From NCBI GenBank assembly GCA_015698045.1, contig BLAL01000016.1, positions 1,251,501-1,315,500 on the forward strand: DNA of 64,000 bases, in the 5' to 3' direction. Positions 33,897 through 47,151 of the stretch are shown in pieces. The stretch's first letter is position 1. Each line of letters opens with the position of its first letter. The stretch comes from Rhizophagus clarus (lineage: Eukaryota > Glomeromycota > Glomeromycetes > Glomerales > Glomeraceae). The notes beneath the pieces were generated by a model. That model saw only the letters and a program-made list of their open reading frames with translations. It was not told the origin of the DNA and made no database searches. Made by a program: the position numbers and the translations under genes.

Positions 33897-34673
33897 TGTT
33901 GAACTTTTTTTAATATTAATGATCCGCTTTAATTAAGTTAGTCGCTCCAGGTCTCGAGCGATTAAGAAAGGAAAAGTCGTCAAACAACTTTAAACGGAAG
34001 GAAAAAGTCTTCTAAGCTGACTAATTCAATCATAATTTGTAATAGTGTTATATTATTTTATTGTTTCACAATTAAATATTTAGAAATAGATGAATGTGTA
34101 TAAATTACACTAGCCTTTTATAAAAATATTATCCGAAAAAAAAACCCGTGAATATCAATCAAGTATACAATCCGCGTAAAATTTTATGTAAAAATGTTAC
34201 CATTTATTAGTGATTTGATTCGTCGATAAAAAATTTTTTTTTTAAACCTTTGTGAGATACAGTATGTGTCGTTGAAATTACGAATAGAAACCATTAAAAC
34301 TTTGTTTGAGTTTTACGGCGAAATATAAGTTTTTTGGTTTAATTGCTTCTGCATATGAAGATATGATTTTTTTTTCGGAACCAGTTAACTGCGTCAGCCA
34401 TATTAGAAACGTTTTGCCGTTGTTTACATATGACTACTGACATATGGAACTCATTTATTAGTAACTCATTACTATAATAAAATTCAAACTAATTACTAAA
34501 AACTAATTTTAATTCTCTTTTTATGTCGGTGATCAAAGCGAAAATCAAAAAAAAAGGATATATTTAAGTTGATCTACCAGGAATTTCCCCGATTTAATCA
34601 AGCAAAATAAGCAAAATAGCAAATCAAAGAATTTTCCGAAAATTTGTTCTTTGTCTTCGTTCACTTTTCTATT
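33897..34673. promoter_or_regulatory. Shared upstream region of bZIP and SURF1 genes
   Basis: This 777-bp AT-rich region separates the divergent bZIP (minus) and SURF1 (plus) genes. No clear TATA box or repeated site is obvious. GTTACCATTTATTAG and CCGTTGTTTACATATGAC segments are unassigned. Confidence 0.4.
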
Positions 34674-36119
34674 ATGTCATTCCTGTATTCTTCTCGTCGT
34701 TCTGTTCCTATATTTTTCAAATCATCTAAAACAAACCTCAAAAACGATTTTAAATTAAATTATCCGTCAGAATCTTCATTTAAACCTTTTTCTACTGGCT
34801 CCCATTTTAATTCAGCTAGCAAGGAATCTGCAAAAAAAGAATTACGTGTTCAAGCTATTTTTCTAGCTCTTATTCCTTTAATAACTTTTGGTTTAGGTAC
34901 TTGGCAAGTTGCACGATTGCGTTGGAAAGTTAAATTAATCGAAGATTATGAGGATCGATTATCTAAACCACCAATTAATTTACCCAAAAGAATAAAGTAA
35001 TTTTTTTTATATTAAATCCCACACATATCTGAATATCTTCTAAACAACAACTAAAATTACTTTTTAGGTTAGATGTTTTGAAAGATTATTTATATAGACG
35101 TGTTAAAACTTCAGGAAAATTCCTTCATGATCGAGAGCTTTATTTAGGACCGAGAACATTTAATAATAATCTTGGTTATTACGTTATTGCTCCGCTCGAA
35201 CGTGAAAACGGGTGGATGTTTAATTCTCTACTAAGTCATATTGTAAAAATAAAAATCATATGGCTCATACCTCTAATTTTATTTTTTTAATAGTACAACA
35301 ATTTTAGTTAAAAGAGGATGGATTTCGAGAGAAAAAATTGATCCATCAACGAGACCGGCTGGACAAGTATAATCGAATTTTTCCTGCTTCTTTTTAATTG
35401 GATATTATTTCAAGTTGTATATTTAGTAAATTTAAGAAATTATTAGATTCAGGATGAAGTATCTGTTAAAGGATTATTAAAAGGTTCAGAAAAGGTAAAA
35501 TTGCAACACATAAAACATCTAAAAATATAAATTATAAAGATTTTTTATTATAGTTATTAAATAAATATAAATACATAATAGAAAACGTGGTTCGTCCCAG
35601 AAAATGATCCAGAAAAAAACCAATGGTACTGGCTAGATGTAGATACTATGGCTCAAAGAACAGGATCTCAGCCAGTACTAATAGAACAAAATTTGGGTAC
35701 GATTCGAATATTTTTCCAATTAAAAGATAAATTTCATTCTTTTTCTGATTAGCGATTTTGTGATTAAAGAAGGATCTCCCTTCATAATAAATCAAATGAT
35801 CCAAGACGGTATCCCAGTTGGAAAAATTCCTAGTGTGGAATTAAGAAATACGCACTTACAATACGCAATCACATGGTATAATATTCTTCTATAATATTTA
35901 TCCAGCAAAGAACATGCATACACTTTTTTAGCAAATGTTCAATTTGCTATTTCTTTTTTTTCTGTTTTTTTTTTCTCTTTCTTATTTTTTTTATAGTAAA
36001 ATTAACTTATGATTCTTTCTATCAGGTATACGTTATCCGCAGCCACAAGTATTATGCTATATATCCTCTTTAAAAAACCTCCAGCCGGACAAGTTAAACG
36101 CCAGATAATAAAAAGATAA
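34674..36119 (+). CDS. SURF1: SURF1/Shy1 cytochrome c oxidase assembly factor
   Basis: This mitochondrial inner-membrane protein is needed for assembly of complex IV. Seven exons (34674-34996, 35068-35211, 35294-35366, 35453-35494, 35582-35696, 35770-35875, 36026-36119) join to 298 residues. A Ser/Arg-rich presequence is followed by a first membrane span (IFLALIPLITFGLGTWQVAR, about residues 62-81), the family motif GTWQ, the RGWI region (LVKRGWISREKID) and a C-terminal span (YTLSAATSIMLYILFK). The length matches fungal Shy1. For exon 6 the acceptor at 35769 keeps frame; the AG at 35752 would give a stop. A longer start at 34644 exists in frame but adds a hydrophobic leader. Confidence 0.92.
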
Positions 36120-36333
36120 AAAAGAAAACACGAATACACAAAATCATAGAGTTTGCTTTTTCAATTGAGTATGTGAATAGCATACACATACCTACATAAT
36201 CGTGCATTTCTTTTCCGGATCGTTATCGTTATCGATATCATCTTTCCGGTAATTTGATGATCTATAGAAATTGATTAGGCGATAACCATTAGTTTAGTGT
36301 AATATTTTTTTTTTCTTTTTTAATAATTATTAT

Positions 36334-39300
36334 TTACCTATCTGTTGTCATACTTCTATTCCCTGAAGATTGAGCTGACGGGAGCCGGGGATCTGACCTT
36401 TTTAACTGTAATAAACAAATTATTTAGATATATTAATTATTACACCGTTTTATTACTTTATATTACTTACTCTTTCGTCAATAACTGTTTGACCATACGG
36501 ATTAAACGCTAATTTGGAAACGATATGTAATTAAAATTGAAAAAAATGTAGACGAATATCCGTTCATATAATAAAAGTATACAAACGTGTTTGAATCGAG
36601 GTTGTATTTTGTTTAGTCTCAATTTTAGCTGCACATCTAGATGAGGTATCAACAGAAATTGTTGACGTAACATTAGTTGAAAGTCTAGACGTTACAGTAG
36701 ATGGCAGTTCTGTATGATCCATAGTGTCAAATTCTACTCCGTTTCTTCCTAAATAAAAAAATTTCGGGATAAGTTGTTTTGTTTATTAACATAAAATTTC
36801 ATCAAATCATAAATCAAATACCAGCTTTTTCAGAAATATTATCTAAATAAAAAGAGTAAATTTACTGTCAGTACATTTTCGACAGCAACAATAATACTTA
36901 ATTTTACTTTACCTGATTTCATCAATTTAGCCTTTTTATTTTTTTTCTTTGATTTTTTTGTGGTATTTCCTTGGCTATTTTGCACGACTTGAAGGATTTT
37001 TTTATAATTAATTTTTCAAAAATCTGATACTAAATAAAATTATATAAAACTTTTTAACTCGTTATAGCAACGATACCTTGCTTCGTTTTGTTATGGGTAT
37101 TCGTTGTAGTGAGTTGGGATGATGATGATTCAGTCATTACAGGTTCTACCTGTTCTATACCATCATCTTCATCCATATCATTCATCCGGCGTTTTTTTGA
37201 ACTTTTAGAAACTTCCACTATTTCGCGTCCTTTTCCTTTAAAATTGTGTTCTTTTCTCTCAGAACTACTCATGAGCTCGTTTTCCTTAGTTTTCGAAGTC
37301 CTTTGTTCCACAGGAGTAAATAGAATTTCGGTAGGAGATTGTTGCACAACTGATTGTGGTGTATCTGAAGTTGACTTATTTAAATAGTTGATAGATTTGG
37401 GGACTGGTAGTGTAAACGAGAGAGATGATGTAATTTTGAAAGCTTTTTTCTTCAAGTCTTCATCTTGAACGATAGGCTAATAAAAAAACAATTCAAGTAT
37501 GTATAAATATATAAATATTAAAGAAAAATATGTGTATACAATAATGAAATAAAACCTCGTCTAGACAGTCCCCGAATAATAGCGATGATTTTGATTTGTA
37601 TTTAGAAATATCTTTAACGTGCGGAGTTTCTAATAGCGAATCATCCCTTTCTAATTTATTATCTAAACAAATGGCAATGTGTATTTTTGAATAGTGGAGC
37701 GAAAAAAAGAAGTTATTTTATAGCGTATTATTTACTATTTGTACCTATAAGCTCATTTGAATCCACTTCCATATTCTCTGTAATTGTATTATTTTCTGCG
37801 GACTTAGATTGAGCAAGCGACATTGTAGGCATTGTTGCATCGCTTTTTGTATCTCTAATTAATCTCGATAATTCAAGAATATTCATTCTAATAAGCGAAG
37901 GAATACCAGTTTTAAAACAAGCAGAAATTTCTTTAGGGTCATCCGGCATTCTTTCAGACAGCACAATGAGCATTTCATTTGGTAACACATAACTAAAAAG
38001 ATAGGTAGATAAATTTAGCCTACTGTGAGGTAAAAAGTGCATTGTTTTCATGTTACTCACCCAGTACTCTCATCTTCCTCTCTTGCAATTCGATCTCGCC
38101 AAGCATGAAGAGCTTTAAATACTGCAAACTATAAGATAAATAATAAAATATAATTTAACGAATAATAACTGGCAACTTATAAGTTATATAAAAACTTACT
38201 TGTTGATGATCGAATAATGTCTTCCTTTTTGCTAGCAACCTCATATAACCACCGGGTCCTTCTCCGTCTTCATCATAAACAACTTTTTTATACGTTTTCA
38301 GCGAAGTCTCCGCAGATCGATCAAGCGCTACCCTCAAAAGATTTTCGGACTTGGCAATTAGCTCATTTCTCATTCTACAGTATATATACAATAAATAGTG
38401 TGTATCCGAACGAGCATAACATAACATTTCTGCTGGGATAGGCCTAGATAAACCAAATTTTCAATAAGCATTTTATTAAAGATATAAATCTTACATGACA
38501 AAGGTTTTATCATACCTTATTCTCCAATCTGCCAATTGATACTTCTTATCTGCCTCAACTTCACAATAATGTTTCAGAAGATAAGCCAATGATTTTTGAG
38601 GAAGTTCTATTTTAAAGAAAATAGTTAATAAAATTGACTAAACATACAACAATTGCTTAAAAATATTTACCCAAAAGAGTAGCAGCATGAAATGTGTCAA
38701 ATAAGTTGACAATATAAACACCAAAATCCTTTTGTAACCAAACAATATCGAATTCGGCACCATGAAATACCTAAATAATATTGTAAAAAGAAAAAGAAAT
38801 TTTACAAAAATTTTTTTTACTAATAATACTATTTTTTACAGATTATTACCTTTACGATATTTGGGTTGGTAAAGGACTGATTCAACATTTGTAAAGAATC
38901 TCTTAAAGCTAACGCATCCACGATAAAATCATTTTCTCTTGTGCTTATTTGTATTAAACAAGTAAACCCTTGATAAGAACGATAATCGTGGTGCTAAAAC
39001 AAAACAGAAAATCCGTGTTGGCAAAACAATTAATTAATAAAGGAGTATTTTGATCGAAAGAATTTTCCTACTTCTAAATCGACCGCAATATCGTTAGTAT
39101 TCTCCAATTTTTCACACATTGCCTTTAAATCTTCCAATGTTTCCACCCAAATATGAGAAGAACTCGTAATAGGTTTATATGGTATTGGTTCCTTATCTTC
39201 AAGCATGAAAGTCGGATAAATGATATTTTTTATTTCATACTCGTATGGATGCGAATAGCTAGAAAAAATACATACGATTTAGTAATAGATTAAAAATTTT

Positions 39301-40080
39301 GCAATATCACTTTTTATGCTAATATACTTACGATGATAAATCTTTGTTTTCCTTAGTATTTATTTCCCATGGAACCAATGCATTCGGTTTCTCAACAAGC
39401 TTTGGAATAAAGGGCGCAGAAGAATTGTCAACCTTATCCTTAAACTTCAATTGAGGACGACCAATAGCATTACCATATAAAAGTCGAAAGTCCTTTGACT
39501 AAACAATCGATGATTAATTAATTAAGCGAATATTTCTCAAAACAATTCAATGAACGTAACTTGGTGATTATAATTACACTTACGTTCGAGATTTCAGCAA
39601 TAACTGGTTTTGATTTATTTACTATAGCCGAGATTTTTTTACTTCGACCACTGAATTCATCCAATGAAACGTTCTAAACAAAAAATGGAAATGAAATAAT
39701 TAATAAAATCTAAAACGTTTATAAATAACATAAAAGCTAAAACTTACGACTCCATCAATAAGGGAATCAATTAAAGAGACAAAATCTTTACTCCAAGAAT
39801 CAACATCTTCAGCCTCGGTAATTTCACAGAATCCTTCAGAGCCGGGTACATCGGCATTAGAGATCATTTGGTTGATTTTTGGTAAAATTTTTCCTGAAAG
39901 TTGATCTAATTTGCGTGCCGCCGTTGAATCAATCATGCGATAAAACGGGACTTCTCTGGAGGGCAATTCATTATTGCGTTTTGTGCTTATATTTAATAAT
40001 GCCCTGTAAAGGAGTTTCTGGTAACGTTCAAAGTTAGTGGAATTAATTTCTTCAGGAATCGCGAACTCTGAACTGGCCAT
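36334..40080 (-). CDS. RRP6: Exosome 3'-5' exonuclease RRP6/EXOSC10
   Basis: This is the nuclear exosome catalytic subunit for rRNA, snoRNA and RNA surveillance. It has about 14 exons. The N-terminus (40080-39748 and on) matches the PMC2NT region ([19 protein letters not shown]). The DEDD-Y nuclease motifs are visible: VDLE near 39080, [13 protein letters not shown] near 38760, and YARSD near 38415. An HRDC-like domain follows ([20 protein letters not shown], near 38090). The remainder is a long basic, low-complexity tail with KKRR and [11 protein letters not shown], ending in RSMTTDR before TAA at 36334. The gene is divergent from eL22 over 223 bp and tail-to-tail with SURF1. A putative last exon, 36407-36334, follows a TATTACAG acceptor; the smallest 3' exons are less certain. 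Confidence 0.92.
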
Positions 40081-40303
40081 TTATTGCTGTTTGTGGAGGG
40101 GAAAAAAAAGCGGTTTAATCTTTGCTGAAATTACATTGGTTATTAATAAATTTCGAGATGTGTGATCTTTAATACAGCCAATCATAATGATTCAATGAAA
40201 CTTTTTTTTGTGATCTAGATTAAATTTTTCTGTTCTTCCTCCAAGAAAAGGTTCTAATTTACGGGATCAATTTATTTTCTTTAGTACTAATAACTCCGTC
40301 CCG
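40081..40303. promoter_or_regulatory. Compact bidirectional promoter of RRP6 and eL22
   Basis: Only 223 bp separate the two start codons, so the exosome nuclease and a ribosomal protein gene must share upstream sequence. Both act in ribosome production, which would make co-regulation sensible; this is inference. I see no clear factor-binding motif beyond AT-rich DNA. Confidence 0.6.
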
Positions 40304-40949
40304 ATGCCAAATAAACCTGTAAGTAATATTTTTTTTCAATGAAAGGAGAACATTTGAAATATTATAATTAAATTTTTTTTTTTATATATAAAAAAAAAAA
40401 AAAAAAAAAATTATTAGCAGACAAAAGGTGGTTTGGCGAAAGCCAGCAAAAAAGTGCCACAGAAACAAAAATATATTATTGATGCTTCAGCTCCTTCCCG
40501 TGATAAAATTTTTGATTCTGGAGCATTTGTATGTATTTTAATAATTCACATCATTTTTAATATTTAATTGATTAATTTGATGCAACTTTCATAATATCAA
40601 GGAAAAATTTCTTCACGATAAAATAAAAATTAATGGTCGTCCAGGTCAATTAGGAGATATTGTTACTATATCCCGGGATGATCATAAAATTACAATTACC
40701 ACTAGTACTCATGTTTTTTCTAAGCGTTATATGAAATATCTCACCAAGAAATTTATGAAACAACACCGCATTCGAGATTGGTTACGCGTAGTCGCCACAG
40801 ATCAGGTAGGACATCATGTTTGAATCTTTTTATAAACATATTTTTTTATTAATTCTTTTAATTGTATTATAATTATTATAATATAGCAATCGTATGAAAT
40901 AAGATACTTTAATATTAGCAATGAGGCTGAAGAAGAGGAGGAAGAATAA
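40304..40949 (+). CDS. RPL22: 60S ribosomal protein eL22
   Basis: The ribosomal large subunit protein is encoded by exons 40304-40318, 40421-40528, 40602-40805 and 40887-40949, giving 129 residues. The first exon has only five codons (MPNKP), a common fungal ribosomal protein layout. Family blocks are clear: KINGRPGQLGD, STHVFSKRYMKYLTKK, RDWLRVVATD, YEIRYFNI and an acidic Glu tail. All phases are 0. The 5' intron contains a poly-A run at 40389-40410. Confidence 0.95.
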
Positions 40950-41629
40950 ATTAATAATCAAATTTTTTTTTTGCAAAAAAATGAACTAAATTAAATCGAA
41001 AGTAATTTCATTTCTCTTCGTTAAATCACAATATAATCAATATCAAAGACATAATACCGGAAGATTTTTCATTTTTATTTGATGTTTTTGGTTCGAAGTT
41101 TACTAAATGCGACCAAAAGATACGATAAAATTGGTAATCTCTTTTAGAGTGGCCTGACGTAAGTAATAATTACGGCATTTCGGATTACAACTTGAGGTTG
41201 CAACCATTACAACAATTTTTTCCTATGTGAAAATTACGGCATATCGTACAACTTACACTAATTACGTTACAACCCATTACAACCATTACAACATATTACG
41301 GCAGGCCACTCTAATCTCTTTCTAATCTCTTTGGTAGGTTCATAATACGAAACTGGTGATTCAATGTCCAATTTGTTTGTCACTTGTTATTTGTCACATG
41401 GCCTAATTTGCCCTCGTAAATTATGTTGATCATCACATATCGCATGATATGATTCAACTATTTAAAGTATTTAAAGACTAGCATTAAGAATTTTAAAGTA
41501 CAATATTCCTAAACTGCTTATGACCGTATGACGTTTATGATAAGAGCGTTGGCACGTGATAATTAGGTTGTGTTGATCTAGCCGATAATCTTTTCTTTGA
41601 CTGAGTTTTCCAGGTTTTACTTTTTCAAT
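40950..41629. other. Intergenic with a MITE, upstream of the hydrolase gene
   Basis: This region contains the 169-bp hAT-type MITE (41145-41313), then about 315 bp of probable promoter DNA with a CACGTG-containing GGCACGTGATAATTAGG site near 41549. The E-box-like CACGTG is only six bases and could be chance. Confidence 0.45.
41145..41313. mobile_element. 169-bp hAT-type MITE
   Basis: The inverted ends TAGAGTGGCCTG (41145) and CAGGCCACTCTA (to 41313) are flanked by a perfect 8-bp duplication, ATCTCTTT (41137-41144 and 41314-41321). The inside consists of ATTACGGCAT and CAACCATTACAAC repeats without coding capacity. It sits about 317 bp upstream of the hydrolase start codon. Confidence 0.9.
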
Positions 41630-43791
41630 ATGCAATGTCAAGCTTTTCTTTCGAAAAGTTTTTCAAATTTGACCAAAGCTTCGTTGTTCAAACCAACATT
41701 ATTGGGCTCTATGTTTTCCGCCTATCAACATTCGAAGCATGTTAGTCTCTTAGTTTTGATGTTCAGTTTGACGTTTTGGATTTTATTTTTTGCCGAATTC
41801 AATTAAAATAAACCGCAATTCCACAAATTTCTTATAGGTAACAACTACGAATCTTCAAACTGTATCGGGAGATACACCACAGGTAACTTTTTAATTTGCT
41901 CAACTACAACGATTGTTGTTAATCTTTTAAATTTTAATAGGCGGACGTCCTTCATAAAAGAAAATTTGGGAGTCGTGTTTTTATATTAAATCGCCCGAAT
42001 GTTCTAAACGCTCTGGACTTAAGTATGATTAGAAATATGACACCACAATTGCAGGTAAATTATTCGAATTTGTAACTTCATAATATTGCAATTAATTGAC
42101 ATTGATTCAATATAGGCTTGGAATGAATCTGATTTATGTAAAGTCATTATTCTTAAAGCCAATGGAAAAAAGGCATTTTGTGCTGGTGGTGATGTTAAAC
42201 GTAAGTATACAAATTTATATTTTTTTTTTATTCTTGTTAGAAATAAATGTACCTTAATTTAATTAATAGGAGTAGTAGAATTAGCAAAGAAAGAGAAGAA
42301 TGGTGAAGTTGGTGCAAAACCTCTTCAATTTTTTGAAGAAGAATTTCAGCTCAATCATCTCATCGCTACATTAGACAAACCGTTTGTTGCTTTTATGGAT
42401 GGCATTACCAGTATGTCTTATCGCTATGACATTAGTATATGAAGTTTGCGACTTAAGTTCTAATACTAAAACATTCACATAGATTTTTTATTTCTTTTAC
42501 CTGATTACAATTAACAAGTGGGAGGTGGTGTTGGTTTATCAGTTCATGCACCATTTCGCATTGCTACTGAAAAAACAGTATTTGCCATGCCAGAGGTTAA
42601 CATCGGTTATTTCCCTGATGTTGGTGGATCCTTCTTTTTATCAAGAATGGATGGAGAAATTGGAACTTATCTAGCATTGACTGGCTCAAGGCTACATGGC
42701 ATAGACGTCTTGTATGTATTGTTGGTTTTAAATACAAATTGTACTAGAAATTATAATTCTCATGAATTCTTTTAGCTTATCTGGAATTGCAACACATTAT
42801 GTTCCTTCACAACGATTATCGTACTTGGAAGACCGGTTGAGTGAATTAGAAAGCGATGATCATGAGGTGATTAATGCAGCCATTGAAGATTTTGTATCAG
42901 AGCCCCAACAGAATCATATCTATTCCCTTAGTGGTGATATTAGGAAAGCAGTTGATCGGTATGATTATTTTAGTTACAATAAATTTTATGAAATGAATGA
43001 CAAGCTAATACTTTAAATTAGATGCTTTAAAGGTAATACAGTTGAGAGTATTATTGATGCGCTGACGAAGGAAGAAGATAAAACGTGGTCGAAGGAAGTA
43101 ATAAACACCCTGTTGAAAGGGTCACCTACAAGTTTAAAAGTAGATTTCTTAAGCTATTCTTATTTAATTAATATTCTTTAGTCTGGAACTTAAATTTTTT
43201 AATTTATCCAAAATAGGTTACTTTACGTGAATTACGAAAGGGAAAACAAATGGTTATAACTGATTGCTTTAAGATGGAATATAAACTAGTTCAAAAATTT
43301 TTGGTAAGTTCGCCTTAAAATTGTTATATTGTTTAGTTAAACATTATGGAACAATATGACAAAACTTTTATAATAAACAGGAAAAATCAGATCTCATTGA
43401 AGGGGTAACGGCATTACTTGTTGATAAAAGAGAACCAAAATGGAATCCCTCAAAATTAGATGACATTTCTGATGATGAAATAGAAAAATTTTATTTTGAA
43501 TCTTCGGAAAAACATCATTTAAATCTATTAAATATACGGTCTTTTGAAAATTATCCGTATTCTAGGTTTGCATTACCAACTGAAGAAGAAATTCAAAAAG
43601 TTGTTACAGGCGAAACGCCAGATGCAGGATCGGTGAGCATGACTCAGCAAGAGGTCGTTGATTTTTTTCTTAAAGATCGAAAGGCTAAAATAGGAGTTCG
43701 AGAAAAAGTATTGGAAGTTTTAAATAGAAAAACTACTCAGATTGATGGTCAAGAAGGGTTGAAATGGGTTGATGACATTAAAATAAAATAA
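41630..43791 (+). CDS. EHD3: 3-hydroxyisobutyryl-CoA hydrolase, mitochondrial
   Basis: This enoyl-CoA hydratase-fold enzyme releases CoA from 3-hydroxyisobutyryl-CoA in valine breakdown. Ten exons (41630-41740, 41838-41882, 41941-42054, 42116-42200, 42270-42410, 42519-42711, 42776-42958, 43022-43139, 43217-43303, 43381-43791) give 495 residues. The N-terminus is Ser/Lys-rich, consistent with a mitochondrial presequence. Signatures include [34 protein letters not shown] and GIATHYV. The C-terminal extension, including LVDKREPKW, is typical of this subfamily and not of plain hydratases. All introns are GT..AG with consistent phase. The symbol follows the budding yeast gene. Confidence 0.92.
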
Positions 43792-43987
43792 TTCACATAT
43801 AAATTAATAAAATGATACTATTGAAGTAAGGTTTTCCCAACAATAAATAACCAATAATAATTATATTATAATTTATTATCTGTTGTTAAATAATTATTAT
43901 CTTGTTATATATATTATAAATAATTGTTTTTATTTTTACGCTTTTTTAAAGCCAAGTTTTTTTTTTTTTAATATAATGATTGCCATT

Positions 43988-46900
43988 TTACAAATTAGTT
44001 GGGCCTTTACGCCCTTCAATATCTCTTTGTCTTCTTACAAGATAATTTAGTTTTTCCATAACCTACAAATGAACAAAAGCATATTAATATTTATTATACA
44101 ATTATTATAATTTCTTGTATTTATTCATTATCATTCATACTTCTTCTAATTTCCGTTTTCTTTCTTGCAATTCTAAATGTTTTCTGATGTGAGGGTTTTC
44201 TTTTGCGAAAGTTAATATCTGTTTTCTGTCTAAATCATAAACGAGTCGGTTGTCTACTTCTCTAGGGAACTGAAAGAAGAATTCATTTAATAATTCAACT
44301 TGAATAAACATTACGGCAGTATAGGCGAGTTTTTCGGCAACCATATTTAGAAATGCTTCTGGACAATATTGTTTATTCTCAGGTGATTTACATTGCCGTG
44401 ATTTTAAGGCAGCTAAACGATATTTAAGTATCATAGAACGGTCACGAAGAAATATAGCTTCGCGAGCCTTTTCAAGCACCTTAGGATTAAAATGAAGACG
44501 AGTATGTTCTACATCACCCTCTTCCGTTACATCATTTACAGAAGAAATCAATGCAGCAAGTGGTATAGTATGTGTACTAGTCTCGCTGTTAGCTTCGCCT
44601 ATATCTTTAATCCGAGCCTGAATACGTTTTGCCTCTTCTTTTTCAGCATCCAATACATATTTAATAGCAGCCCTAAGCTTCTTTTTCCCAATGGTATTCC
44701 TAATATGACGTAAAGCTTTATCACAGCTTTCCAATTCTTTTTCTAAGAGTATTATTGATCGTTTAACTCCGTCAGCCCACTCTTGTTCGCTGCACTCAAC
44801 TTCATATTTGTAAGGCTTAACACAATTTTCAACTTGATCAGCTGTTGTATGAAATTTATTTCGTAAAATTTCATTACTGAAACTTAACACTTTACTACTA
44901 GTGTCAGGATGATTATTTAATGGTTCCATTGAAGCCAATTTTTCCATATTAGCCATTAATACATCCACAACCAGCTGAGTACTCGTTCGACCTATGCCAC
45001 TCTTAGTGAGTGCAGCAGAACTCATATCCAGTTTATATTGCCAGTAAAGATCATCCGCGGATGCTTTGGATAAGTCGACAATTTTATTATCTGTCCAATA
45101 TAATTCAGCACAGAGATCTAATACTCTTTGTTCTAGCATAGTTCTAACCTCATGCCTAACTTGTGGTTTTCCGAACGAATGAGCAAAATCTTTAAAATTA
45201 TGTTTTATAGAATCTATTGCCTCCGCGACATATGATTCAGCCGTAATCCGCCTAAGATGATAAATATCAAGAACGATAAGTAACTTATAAGATTAAATAA
45301 ATTCAATTTTGTAACTCACTAACCTATCATTATATTGTACTTTAAATTGATATCGAGCTTCTTCCAATTCTAATTGGACATCTCCAACAATTGAAAATAA
45401 TGACTTAGCCATACTTTCTTCCAACACTTCCATGAGCTTTCTGCGCAAAGTACCTGTACCAACTTGGATACCACGCTGACTATACACATAGTTACTACGA
45501 AAGAATTGGTCTTCATGATGCATCAAAGCTGAAGTAATATTTTTTTGATTATTCCTATTTGCGGGAGGTTTGCAGACCACACCAATATAACCCAAATGTA
45601 AGGGATAATCAGTGTTGCGTAATATAGCAGAACCAATTTCAGGTTCTACCAAGTCCATTTTAGTTATAACCCCGATTGTTCGTAAACCCAATGGATCCAC
45701 TTTTCGACCAGCTTTTAGTGCCTCAGAATTTGCCAAATCAACATCAGCAGCACAGACTGCTAATATAATATTTGGCTCTCTAATATGCTGTTCACATAGT
45801 TCAACAATTTTATCCTTTAATGTTTCAGGTTGATTTTTATTGGTAACTTGAATATAGCCTGGTAAATCAATAAGCGTTAAGTCAGGTACATTGGGAGAAT
45901 AAATACGTAACTCAATAGATTTATTGGAAACACATTCAGACTCTGGTACAGCAAGATTTAAGTCACGTAATGTTTGTTGTATATGAGAGAAATCATGAAT
46001 TTTCCCTAAACCAAGCTGAGGAAATTCACCATATTCCTCCTTAGATTGTGGTGTGTGAATCAATGTTAACTCTATTGGCCTTCGTGTTACCATATTCGAG
46101 CCCCTATGCAAATGTAAATTATTAGGAATAAATAATGAAGAATGATATTAATTAACCTGATCCTTACTTTGGTAAGAATTCATGTCCGACAATTGCTTCT
46201 AACACGGAGCTTTTGCCAGAACTCTGACTGCCTATAACTACAATGCTTGGCAACCTCAGTGCCTCTTTATGATCTATGCTCATTAGAATATTGCGCACCT
46301 CTATCAACTTTTTAGTTAAAAGCATAAATTGATTATCTTGCGCAGGGATACTTTTATTAGATGCATTCTTAACATTCTCATCTTCATCTTGTTCATTTGT
46401 ACTAAATAAAGTAGCTGCTCCTACCGTAGCAGCAGCAGCAGTAGCACCAGTTCCACCTCCTGAAGGATCAGATGAATTATTCGGATTATTTTCATCTTCC
46501 TTTTTAATAAATCTAGGCCTATCAGATTCCATCTGTAACGAATTTGAAGTTATGGATGGACCCGATTTAGAAGAAAAAATATTTGCTAAAAATTCGGGAA
46601 CATGTATTTCCACACTTGGTAAATCAACATTAATTCCCTGTCCAATTGTTCCTACAGCCGATTTAATTCCACTAGTGATAGAAGAAAGAAAATCCGAGCT
46701 TTTACTCGCCATATCTAATTATTTCAAATAATAAATAATTAATTACTTAAAATAATTCGCGTTTTATTACACATAAAATACGAATTGCCTTACCATTAAG
46801 TTTATAATTAGCGTATGCCAAACCTCCCACTCCCATTGTTACACCAGCGGCAGGAATCCTCAATGCATGCAGAACGAATCTTGAAACTGAAATAAATGAA

Positions 46901-47151
46901 ATCGTTCTAATTTGAGGTCCTACCACTAATAACTGCTTATTACGGACATTATAAAAAGTAGAATGGCGATGACCATAACTTAGAAGTGGGTTGGGATTTA
47001 TAATGCGATGCAGCTGTCGCCTTTGCAATTTAGTTGGAAAGCTACCAAAGCGAATTGCTGAAGGTCGGTAAGACCTAGAAGAATTTGGCGTTATGTTATC
47101 GCTTATAATACGTGGAGTATTAACCACTCGTCTTAAAATCTGGGAAATCAT
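43988..47151 (-). CDS. MGM1: Mitochondrial dynamin-like GTPase Mgm1/OPA1
   Basis: This GTPase drives mitochondrial inner-membrane fusion and cristae shaping. Five exons (47151-46794, 46714-46168, 46103-45324, 45251-44141, 44062-43988) give 956 residues. Exon 1 encodes an Arg/Ser-rich presequence and a Gly/Ala-rich hydrophobic segment ([20 protein letters not shown], about residues 91-110), expected for import and anchoring. GTPase motifs are GSQSSGKSS (G1), the [12 protein letters not shown] switch region, DLPG (G3) and TKMD (G4). The rest is the helical stalk, ending in [10 protein letters not shown] frame opening with MASKSSDF at 46712 is not the true start, because exon 1 joins in phase 1 just before it. 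This supplies the targeting signal. Confidence 0.93.

Noticed and set aside
35752..35770. AG at 35752 as the acceptor of SURF1 exon 6
   Set aside because: It gives a TGA within four codons; the acceptor ending at 35769 keeps the frame and the family sequence.
46164..46712. MASKSSDF frame as an independent gene start
   Set aside because: A phase-1 splice from 46794 to 46714 joins it to an upstream presequence exon, giving a complete mitochondrial dynamin.
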